This document shows, in pieces, positions 41,183 through 47,889 of a DNA stretch of 64,000 nucleotides. The translations under genes were made by a program, and so were the position numbers. Source of the stretch: JBAXEO01 sp963789515 (GTDB taxonomy: Bacteria; Actinomycetota; Coriobacteriia; Anaerosomatales; JAAXUF01); contig CAWBKW010000004.1 in assembly GCA_963789515.1 (NCBI GenBank), positions 516,031 to 580,030 of the forward strand, read 5' to 3'. The notes under the pieces were generated by a model. That model made no database searches. It saw nothing but the letters and a program-made list of their open reading frames with translations, and was not told where the DNA came from. Numbering within the stretch: position 1 is the stretch's first letter; each line of letters begins with the position of its first letter.

Positions 41183-41759
41183 CTACAGATGTGTCGCTCC
41201 GCTGGTTCGCTTTTTTACCTCACGCAAAAGCCACGCTCGGGCAAATCCCCAGATCCTCTCCGCTGTGCTCAGAGACACCCCCAGTTCACGCGCCGCCTCC
41301 TCTTGGGTTAGTCCGACAAAAAAACAGAGCTTCACCATTTCCGCCGCGCGGGTGTCCACGGTTGACGAGCCGATCCAGCGCTTCATCCAGCGCCAGCAAC
41401 TGGTCGTCTGGCATGGGCGACGGCAGCTCCACCGCGTCCAGGTCCACCCGCTTGAGGTCTCCGCCGCGTTTCAGCGCCTGCTTCTCCCGGGCGCGATCCA
41501 CCAGAATGCGCCGCATCGCCTCCGCCGCGGCGCCGAAAAAGTGCGCGCGGCTTTCCCAACGCGGTTGCTTGTCGCCGCCGAGCTGGAGCCAGGCCTCATG
41601 CACCAGCGCGGTGGGTTGCAGCGTCTGTCCCGGGGCTTCCTGGGACATCCTGTGCGCTGCGAGTCGGCGGAGTTCCTGGTAGACTAAAGACAGCAACTGC
41701 CCGTTGGCCTTCGTGTTTCCCGGCTCAACCACCTCCAGGATCGGGTCCGCGTCACGCAC
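41183..41759 (-). CDS. ECF-family RNA polymerase sigma factor (TIGR02999-like), frameshifted
   Basis: Transcription initiation factor. Region 2 is visible as QLLSLVYQELRRLAAHRMSQ, then TLQPTALVHEAWLQLGG and RAHFFGAAAEAMRRILVDRA, the hallmark of the TIGR02999 group. Region 4 reads DTRAAEMVKLCFFVGLTQEE and AARELGVSLSTAERIWGFAR. Between them one extra C near 41361 breaks the frame; removing it gives ALDRLVNVDTRAAEMVKL. The first possible start in frame is GTG 41759, 10 codons after a stop, and the N-terminus may also be affected by an indel. It lies ~90 bases upstream of the kinase start; the kinase-TPR protein is the likely partner. Confidence 0.85.
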
Positions 41760-42208
41760 GAATTGATTCCCGCAGCCTTGCGAGCGGTCTTAACGTCGCA
41801 TTCACTCCTGCCTCCGGTGTGTCGGTCGGATCCTCATTCATGCGGATGGATTATAAACACAATAAGTCCAGAATGAAGACCCGCGCAAGTTTTTATCAGC
41901 CGCGCTGGCGCGACCTCGCGCCGACCTCCCACAACCCAACCCCGCGGGTCGCCGACCGCCCTCCCGCTCCGCATCGTCCAAGACTCGCCGAGCCCCCCGC
42001 CCCCGCACGCTCCAGGTTCGACGGCTAACGATGGCTAACAAAATGGCTTACAGACCATAGTGGAACCATCCTGCAAAATAGTTACACAAAAGTGCTTAAT
42101 CACCAATAGACTCAGGCTAATACTTAACTAGTAATAGGCCTAATTCAGTCCGATTCCGCCCCCCCCGGCTTCACCCGTAGCTGAACCGCCTTCTCGGCCG
42201 CGATCTCC
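41760..42208. other. Intergenic region, partly AT-rich
   Basis: About 450 bases without a supported gene. The segment 42025-42145 is markedly AT-rich for this window. A lone CATGCGGAT, the core of the shared element A-D, occurs at about 41838 upstream of the sigma gene. Confidence 0.45.
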
Positions 42209-42931
42209 TCAACCATTTTTGGCGGCGCCAGCCATCACTCCCCCCGTGCTAGCTCCGCCAGCACCCATCTGGGTCTTGAAGTCCACTGACACCACCTTCG
42301 GTTGGCTTAGCCCTTGAGGATCCTCCCTGTGCCTCTTCTCCCAATCATTCAGCGAAGGCACGGTCACATCCGCGCGCTTGGAATAGGCGTGGTGCACCGC
42401 CTTGGAGTTGTGCCCCAGCGCCTGCTGCGCGAACCGCTCCGCGTAACCACACGCCCGCGCCCGCTCAGCCCAGGCATACCGGTAACGATGCAGCGACACC
42501 CCCGAAACCTTCGCCAGGCGGCAGCGCCGGATAAACGCCTTCGCCCGTTGCTCATCAAGCTGCGCCAGCTCCAATGCCGCTCTCGCATTGGCCAGGTTCC
42601 CTTGCGCCTCGATGTGGTTCGCCTCGTAAGTCCTCGGATCTATCCGGGCAATCAACTGCCCTTGTTTGACCGTCGAATTGAAGCTCACCAGCAGTTCCTG
42701 GATGATCCCTGATATCTGGCTCCCCACCTCTACCATCGTCACCGGGTTCAGCTGCCCGCTCGCCGTCACCATCTGCAACACCTCACCCCGAGACACCACG
42801 CTCGTCTGGTACCTTCGCCCTTCCTTTGGGGCATCGTCCTGACAATACCAATACAGCCCGACCCCAATGCCGGCTGTACAGACTAAAATTAGCAACCTCT
42901 TAAACCATCGCGATTTTCTCTTGTCGCTCAT
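42209..42931 (-). CDS. Chimeric protein: MacA-like adaptor N-terminus fused to tyrosine recombinase C-terminus
   Basis: One uninterrupted 240-residue frame from ATG 42931. Residues 1-~120 are an RND/ABC periplasmic adaptor start: a membrane anchor (LLILVCTAGIGVGLYWYC), TSVVSRGEVLQMVTASGQLN, VEVGSQISGIIQELLVSFNS, and GNLANARAALELAQL at the beginning of the hairpin. From ~residue 122 it changes to the C-terminal catalytic part of a tyrosine recombinase: VSGVSLHRYRYAWAERAR with the H-x-x-R box, AQQALGHNSKAVHHAYSKRA with LGH and the tyrosine nucleophile. The first catalytic arginine of the recombinase and most of the adaptor are absent, so neither activity is likely. It looks like a recombination junction. 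Confidence 0.72.
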   Translation of the reverse strand: MSDKRKSRWFKRLLILVCTAGIGVGLYWYCQDDAPKEGRRYQTSVVSRGEVLQMVTASGQLNPVTMVEVGSQISGIIQELLVSFNSTVKQGQLIARIDPRTYEANHIEAQGNLANARAALELAQLDEQRAKAFIRRCRLAKVSGVSLHRYRYAWAERARACGYAERFAQQALGHNSKAVHHAYSKRADVTVPSLNDWEKRHREDPQGLSQPKVVSVDFKTQMGAGGASTGGVMAGAAKNG

Positions 42932-43608
42932 AGTGCCGTCACGCTTCCCCCTTCAGTTTATAGCCCGCCGGCTCCGATAATTCAAGCGAATAAATGATCT
43001 GGCCCAGCAGCAGCAGCCGTATTAGAAGCTCTCAACGATAAGAGGTAGACCGGAGGACAATTCAGCCCGCTCCGCTTACCGGAAACCAACGAGCGGCCTG
43101 CCTTTGCTAAGCCGTAACAATTCAGGGCAGCCACAGGTAGACACAGGCCGACACAGATAGGGATTGCTCAAAACCGCGCTGTTCCATGTTGGGAATCCGC
43201 TCACCGGACAGTGACCCAAGCCAAGGGCAGGCAAAACCGGGGTCCAGGCCTCAGTATCTGTGTTCATCTGGGTCCATCTGTGGTTCTCTTCCGCATGGCT
43301 ACGGCTAAGCGTTAGCGCCTGGCCCGACCACCGCCCCCGGTAAATCCCCGGCATCATTTCCAGACTTCCCCCGTATTGTTGCTCCCTGTCCGGCGTGCCA
43401 GACTCTCCTCACAGTATATGTCTTTCCGTTGTGAGTTAATGGCGGCTGTGAGAGGGCGGTTCGAGCAACCGGGTCGCCCCTTCTTTTCACCAACCTCTCC
43501 CCCGGGACGGCACACCAACCTCCGGCGTTTGCTCCTCACCGCTCATTTTGCGGACCACACCGAACTCGAGAGACCGTCAACAGGCATCCCGCAAACAACG
43601 TTTTCTGC
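42932..43608. other. Intergenic region with an imperfect inverted repeat
   Basis: About 680 bases without a supported gene. Positions 43131-43159 and 43255-43283 form an imperfect 29-base inverted repeat built on CCACAG..GAC..AG..ACACAGATA. The sequence CACAGAT..ACACAGAT is of a kind often seen dispersed in Verrucomicrobiota genomes. Confidence 0.5.
43131..43283. repeat. Imperfect 29-bp inverted repeat (CACAGATGGACACAGAT-type)
   Basis: Left arm 43131-43159 and right arm 43255-43283 match as inverted copies at roughly three quarters of positions and enclose ~95 bases. Each arm is itself made of ~10-base direct near-repeats (ACACAG-type). Confidence 0.55.
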
Positions 43609-44379
43609 ATGAACACACGCATACTCGCCCCCTCCACGTCAGCCGCCGCGAACCCTGCCGGCTGCCGCCCACGCAGCCGTGTGGTCGGCACGGCTTCCTG
43701 CCCCCGGGCCAGCCAGCCTATCAGGGTCCTCCTGGCGGACGACCATCCGGTTGTGCGCCGCGGCATCATTTCGTGCCTCCAACCCCATCCCCACCTGGTG
43801 GTGGTGGGCGAAGCTGCTGATGGTCAGGAAGCGCTCCGCAAAGCCAGGCAGCTCCTCCCGGACGTGCTGTTGGCCGACATTGAGATGCCCCAGCTCACCG
43901 GCCTGGCCCTCACCGAGACCTTGTCCAGGGAACTGCCGCAAATTAAGGTGCTGGTCCTCTCCATGTACGCCCGAACGGAGCTGGTGCTGCGCTGCGCCCA
44001 GTCGGGCGCCCGGGGCTACATCCTTAAACAAGCGTCCCCCGAGGATTTTGTCCAGGCCATCGAAACCGTCCATGCGGGCCGCCCGTTCTTCAGTCCCGAG
44101 GTGGCTCACCTCGCCCTCAACCAAATGCTTCGTCCCAAAGGGCAGGGCGCCGACCCGTCCGCCCTCACGAACCGCGAGCGCGAAGTCCTGACCTGGATTG
44201 CCGAGGGCCTGTGTAACAAGGAGATTGCCTGCCGCCTCAACATTGGCACCCGCACCGTCGAAACCCATCGCGAGCGGCTCATGCGCAAGCTCGACATCCA
44301 CAACATCGCGAGTTTGACCCGGTTCGCGGTCGCCAAGGGCCTGATTGCGTTGCCCGAGTTGACCATGACCTGCCGCTAA
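43609..44379 (+). CDS. NarL/FixJ-family response regulator
   Basis: A two-component transcription factor from ATG 43609 with a ~37-residue extra N-terminal segment. The receiver domain starts at IRVLLADDHPVVRRGI, with acidic pair D44/D45, phospho-acceptor D90 in LLADIEMP, and the conserved lysine K140 in GYILKQAS. A LuxR-type helix-turn-helix fills the C-terminus: LTNREREVLTWIAEGLCNKE, IACRLNIGTRTVETHRERLM. The frame is intact. No sensor kinase is adjacent. The next gene follows 22 bases downstream on the same strand and is probably cotranscribed. Confidence 0.9.
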   Translation: MNTRILAPSTSAAANPAGCRPRSRVVGTASCPRASQPIRVLLADDHPVVRRGIISCLQPHPHLVVVGEAADGQEALRKARQLLPDVLLADIEMPQLTGLALTETLSRELPQIKVLVLSMYARTELVLRCAQSGARGYILKQASPEDFVQAIETVHAGRPFFSPEVAHLALNQMLRPKGQGADPSALTNREREVLTWIAEGLCNKEIACRLNIGTRTVETHRERLMRKLDIHNIASLTRFAVAKGLIALPELTMTCR

Positions 44380-44401
44380 GGGCCTCTACTTCCACTGTTT
44401 T

Positions 44402-45223
44402 ATGACTGCACCAAGATACTCCCAGAACCGGGCCGAAGTTGAGCTGGATAAGTCTGCGCCCTTTCTGTGTATGCGATTGATGTGCTCCCCGGACCCGGCC
44501 GAGATTGAGGCGGTCAAAGGTGAATTCTTCAAGGCAGGAATTCTTGCGGAGACTCGAAACAACCCGGTCGCAGAGGCTTTGGGTATCGGCGGCGTCGAGC
44601 TTTGGGTGATGGATGAGCAAGATTTCTTCACTGCCTCAAAGCTCTACGCGGACCTGCGGGCCCGCACCTCCTGGAAATGTGGGGGCGCCGCAGCCTATCC
44701 GCAAGCTGAAGCTCCCGACCCGTCCATCGGCCTGGCCGAGCCGGAGGCTGGAAACGGCGACCGGCCAAACCGTGGCGTGAACAGCAGCAATTCAAGACAC
44801 GTCAGCGAGCCGGAACGCGAGGAACTGGAGCAGGCAAGCTCTTTGTTGGAAAAAGAGATCGACGAGATGCTCAAGCGCGAGAGCGAGTCGGTGGCGGAAT
44901 GTGCGTCGCTGCGGAGCAAAATGAAAGAATTGGGTCAGGCACTCGCGGAGGGCCAAGCCGCCTTCGCCCGTGAGACCGAAAGCCGGGCGGCGGCTGAAAG
45001 AGAGCAGGCGGAGAAGCTTTCCGCGTTGCAAAGCGCCCTGGAGTGCGAGCGGGCCAAACGCGCGCGTGCCGAGGAGCAAGCCGGGGTGGCCGCCGAGGCC
45101 CAAAAACTCCTGGAAAAGCAGTTGCTCGACCAAAAGGATCTCGAGCAAAGGGTGCAGGCTCATGTCGCCAGCATAAATTCCCTGGACAGTAAGTTGCAGG
45201 CAAAAAGAGCTGCGCGAGTTTAG
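44402..45223 (+). CDS. DUF2007-like domain protein with a long coiled coil
   Basis: ATG 44402, 22 bases after the response regulator. Residues ~14-85 form a DUF2007-like domain: FLCMRLMCSPDPAEIEAVKG, FFKAGILAETRNNPVAEALG, VELWVMDEQDFFTASKLYAD. The pattern of small residue, ELWV and D.DF..A matches the smaller proteins at 45367 and 45708. From ~residue 135 to the end it is a charged coiled coil (REELEQASSLLEKEIDEMLK, ERAKRARAEEQAGVAAEAQK). It is soluble, with no membrane segment. A role as partner or adaptor for the response regulator is inferred from position only. Confidence 0.78.
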   Translation: MTAPRYSQNRAEVELDKSAPFLCMRLMCSPDPAEIEAVKGEFFKAGILAETRNNPVAEALGIGGVELWVMDEQDFFTASKLYADLRARTSWKCGGAAAYPQAEAPDPSIGLAEPEAGNGDRPNRGVNSSNSRHVSEPEREELEQASSLLEKEIDEMLKRESESVAECASLRSKMKELGQALAEGQAAFARETESRAAAEREQAEKLSALQSALECERAKRARAEEQAGVAAEAQKLLEKQLLDQKDLEQRVQAHVASINSLDSKLQAKRAARV

Positions 45224-45366
45224 CCGGAGCGTGTAGCGGCCCGCCGCCTGGGTGGCCAGGGAGCCAAATGGCACTCAAGAACGGCGGCCAACCTCGCCCA
45301 CGGGAGCAGCCCCTAACGCGTTGGCGCGGGTCGCCTCTGCCGGGGCGCGCAACCCGGCGCACTCAT

Positions 45367-45693
45367 TCATGCCGACCCCGTCCGAGTAGGCCCCCTTAGC
45401 TGGACGACCATCACACCCGGCGTGCTTGCTCCGTCGGTGGCAGGCACGGCAAAGTCCTCGGTCGCTGGCACCTCCGAATCAAGAAGTCTCGCCCAGGGCG
45501 CCAAAGGCCGCGGTTTGTCCCGTTCCACGAAGATTCTCAAAGCCATGGGAAAATGACAGTCCTGCTGTATCCACACGCTCAACTGAGAACCGATGGCATC
45601 CTTGCAGACCGCGCAGGGAATGCCGATGCGCACCAGCCGTTTGACCAGCCCTTCCAGCTCCCCGAGATCAGAAGACGCACACAATAGCTTCAT
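45367..45693 (-). CDS. DUF2007-like small protein
   Basis: ATG 45693 gives a 108-residue protein: KLLCASSDLGELEGLVKRLV, GIPCAVCKDAIGSQLSVWIQ, then FPMALRIFVERDKPRPLAPW. It is close to the protein at 15194-15628 and lies 14 bases downstream of another family member on the same strand. Family members share the order MK.L.AS.DL.....V...LV..GIP.A.CK, then WIQ.D and a following helix. The frame is intact; function unknown. Confidence 0.72.
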   Translation of the reverse strand: MKLLCASSDLGELEGLVKRLVRIGIPCAVCKDAIGSQLSVWIQQDCHFPMALRIFVERDKPRPLAPWARLLDSEVPATEDFAVPATDGASTPGVMVVQLRGPTRTGSA

Positions 45694-45707
45694 CCACCCT
45701 CGATCCT

Positions 45708-46034
45708 CTAATTTCGTCGCAATTGTCGGCGCCACCAAATACAGAAACCAATCCTTGAGGTGACAATGAAGATGCCCCTTCTGCCCGCCCTGTTTCGCCC
45801 TCGGCTGCCCGAACCAGGCGCGGGGACGGGAGCTGGCGTGCCCACCGGAGAAGTTGGATGCGTTGGCAGAAGCTCGTGCGCCACGGGACAGTCATTGTCT
45901 CGTTGTAGCCAGATCTCCAGGTAAGGCCCGGTTGCAGAGCCCTTACAGAGCGCGATGGGGATGCCGGACGCCACCAACTGTTTGGCAACCGGCCGCAGCG
46001 CTACGAGGTCAAGCGAGGCTAACAACATTTTCAT
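45708..46034 (-). CDS. DUF2007-like small protein
   Basis: ATG 46034. The domain reads KMLLASLDLVALRPVAKQLV, ASGIPIALCKGSATGPYLEI, WLQRDNDCPVAHELLPTHPT. It is more diverged from 45367-45693 than that protein is from 15194-15628. After the domain the protein is proline-rich and ends after another ~40 residues. It probably forms a two-gene transcript with 45367-45693 that converges on the response-regulator pair. Confidence 0.68.
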   Translation of the reverse strand: MKMLLASLDLVALRPVAKQLVASGIPIALCKGSATGPYLEIWLQRDNDCPVAHELLPTHPTSPVGTPAPVPAPGSGSRGRNRAGRRGIFIVTSRIGFCIWWRRQLRRN

Positions 46035-46134
46035 ATGAAACCGCCACCCTCGAGTATCCCTCACCTGGGCCGGCTTACTCAACTCGGTTCACTACGGACA
46101 GGCGCCCGCATCTTCACGGACACCGCCCCCACGT

Positions 46135-46217
46135 GGCGGCGGGCATCCTGCCTGCCGTTGAGGGCGGCATCTTGCCGCCCGGCCCGGCCCTTGAAGCTCC
46201 GAGCGTAGTAAACCGGC
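46135..46217. repeat. 83-bp direct repeat flanking the CBM48 gene, copy 1
   Basis: Contains two small palindromes in series (GGCGGGCATCCTGCCTGCC and GGGCGGCATCTTGCCGCCC) and continues to GAGCGTAGTAAACCGGC. Copy 2 at 47004-47086 is in the same orientation and differs at roughly ten positions. Confidence 0.75.
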
Positions 46218-46242
46218 GAAAGCCCATTCTGCCCTTTCCGCA

Positions 46243-46334
46243 TCGTCGTCGTCCTCGTCGTCGTCCTCGTAATCGGTCTTTTCGCCCGTATTTTCGATTA
46301 CGATTACGATTGCGAGAACGACGACGACGACGAT
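46243..46334. repeat. Triplet-rich inverted repeat (copy 2)
   Basis: Left arm: CGTCGTCGTCCTCGTCGTCG, then TCCTCGTAATCG. Right arm: CGATTACGATTACGATTGCG, then AGAACGACGACGACGACG. About 20 bases with a T-rich centre (TTTTCGCCCGTATTTT) separate them. The same architecture appears at 7387-7456. Confidence 0.75.
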
Positions 46335-46501
46335 AGGAAAACCACCGCGTCAACCGGGCCAGGGTCCTTGGTAGGATTGGCTAACCCGGGCTTGATGCAG
46401 CCCTGCTCCCCGCTGGGCAGGCCGCTGCTATGTCACCATCTCGGACAAACCAGGCAAGTGCAGCTGTGGAAAGGATCTGAAAAAGGCTGCCTGACCGCAG
46501 G

Positions 46502-46855
46502 CTAAGCGCTCTTCCTAACCCTGCGCCGGGTGGGTTTCTTTTCGGTGGATTTCGCCTGCGCCACAACCTCCGCGCTGACGCCCACCTCGCGCACCATGTT
46601 GTGAGACCCGAAGATATTTGGAATCCTGAGCGTGCATTGCGGATCGTCACACCACACGCCGTCCACTAGAAACCGGTAGTGGTAGGTTCCCGCCGCCAGG
46701 GATACCGAAGTCTTCCAGACCCCGTCAGCCCCTTTCACCAGATTGATGGGGTGGCGTTGCCAGTGAGTAAAGTCGCCCACCAACTGCACACTGTTGGCCT
46801 GCGGTGCACTGTAAAAGAACTCCTGAACCGATGTTGTTTCGTCTGTTTTTGCCAT
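46502..46855 (-). CDS. Stand-alone CBM48 / AMPK1-type glycogen-binding domain protein
   Basis: A 117-residue protein from ATG 46855. The domain reads FFYSAPQANSVQLVGDFTHW, then INLVKGADGVWKTSVSLAAG, TYHYRFLVDGVWCDDPQCTL. This is the isoamylase-N / AMPK-beta glycogen-binding fold with its binding tryptophans. A basic tail (STEKKPTRRRVRKSA) may contact nucleic acid or acidic partners. No enzyme domain is attached, so it may target a partner to glycogen. Two direct repeats flank the gene. Confidence 0.85.
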   Translation of the reverse strand: MAKTDETTSVQEFFYSAPQANSVQLVGDFTHWQRHPINLVKGADGVWKTSVSLAAGTYHYRFLVDGVWCDDPQCTLRIPNIFGSHNMVREVGVSAEVVAQAKSTEKKPTRRRVRKSA

Positions 46856-47003
46856 AGAATCTCTTTCCCGCTATTGCTGTTTTCGTTCCCAACTCTCGCG
46901 ATACAACCGCCAGGACGAAGAAGGTAAGCCCCTGCGCCCGCTTGTCAAATCCCACCAGACCCATCACCTCCCCCGGGACCGCATCCGGACACTGCCACCC
47001 CGT

Positions 47004-47086
47004 AGCGGCGGGCATCTTGCCCGCCGTAAAGGGCGGCATCTTGCCGCCCGGCCCGGCACTTGAAACTTCGAGCGTGATAACCCGGC
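47004..47086. repeat. 83-bp direct repeat flanking the CBM48 gene, copy 2
   Basis: Same orientation and length as 46135-46217, ending GAGCGTGATAACCCGGC. The palindromes GGCGGGCATCTTGCCCGCC and GGGCGGCATCTTGCCGCCC are perfect in this copy. Confidence 0.75.
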
Positions 47087-47112
47087 ATACTTCCGCCCCA
47101 TGCTCTTTGCGT

Positions 47113-47853
47113 CTACGCGCTCGGCTCCGCTGGCCGCAGCGCCTTTTCGAGCAGTGCCTGCTGCTGCGGGCTGTAGGATAGCTTAAGCGCTTGCGCCTGG
47201 CCGGCCGGGGTCATCTTCTGCCACGCCTTCTGCAGGGCGTTGATCATCTTTTCCTCGGACGTCTTGCTGGCGAGATCGGCAAACTGGTGTTCGAGAAACA
47301 CCAGGCACAGGGCATCTTCCAGCACCCGTCCCTCCGCGTCGTTTGGAAAGTCCTTCTTCAGATTCAGGCTCTGCACGCGGGCGATGACGTCCTCCGGATA
47401 ACCGACCTCGCGCAAAATCTCGCCCGCCTTTTGCGCGTGGAAATGCTTCAGCCCTTCACGCCATTTCAGATACCCCGCGCGCGTCATCGGGTAGGATTCG
47501 CGCGGCACCATCCAGCGGCAGAGGTGCTGGCAGCGCGCTGCCAGGCGCAACGCTTCCGACGCTTCAGGGCAAAGCTTTAGCACCCAGTCGGTCAGCCTTT
47601 GGGCGTAAAGCAGTTCGCGCGGTTGCGCGATACCGCCCGCCTGCTCCGTGTTCGGGTCGCGCCCGTTCTCCTGGTCGAAGCGGCGTAGGGCCGCCGCGAA
47701 GCGTTGCGGGTCGCGGGGCTGGAATGTCTCGGTCGTGATGTCTCCATACAACCACAGCTGCCCAAGGATGAACACTGATTTTCTGTCATCGCCTCCTGCT
47801 GTGGTCGTCGCCTGTGCCGATCCGCACCGCGCATTGGCTTGGTGTCGAGGCAA
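47113..47853 (-). CDS. DUF4202 domain protein
   Basis: The conserved region starts at FQPRDPQRFAAALRRFDQEN and includes PRELLYAQRLTDWVLKLCPE, AARCQHLCRWMVPRESYPMT, GYLKWREGLKHFHAQKAGEI and LEDALCLVFLEHQFADLASK. This is the DUF4202 family, predicted all-alpha with conserved His/Cys/Arg, of unknown function. The frame is intact. The start is uncertain: TTG 47853 gives a 246-residue protein with an unconserved ~38-residue leader, and TTG 47751 gives one nearer the usual size. It is divergent from the ClpX-like gene. Confidence 0.82.
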   Translation of the reverse strand: MPRHQANARCGSAQATTTAGGDDRKSVFILGQLWLYGDITTETFQPRDPQRFAAALRRFDQENGRDPNTEQAGGIAQPRELLYAQRLTDWVLKLCPEASEALRLAARCQHLCRWMVPRESYPMTRAGYLKWREGLKHFHAQKAGEILREVGYPEDVIARVQSLNLKKDFPNDAEGRVLEDALCLVFLEHQFADLASKTSEEKMINALQKAWQKMTPAGQAQALKLSYSPQQQALLEKALRPAEPSA

Positions 47854-47889
47854 AGATGCGGTAGGCTCACTGACAGGGTTTAATTAACT

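Larger units (their letters stand above)
46035..46501. other. Intergenic region filled with repeats
   Basis: No gene is supported. The region holds one copy of an 83-base direct repeat (46135-46217) and the cleaner triplet-rich inverted repeat (46243-46334), both described separately. Confidence 0.6.

Noticed and set aside
43076..43357. Minus-strand frame of 93 codons beside the response regulator
   Set aside because: It is a reading of the CACAGATGGACACAGAT-type repeat; the peptide (HRWTQMNTDTE) is a repeat-derived artefact.
46114..46353. Arginine-rich small protein over 46114-46353
   Set aside because: It only translates the triplet-rich inverted repeat and the 83-base repeat.
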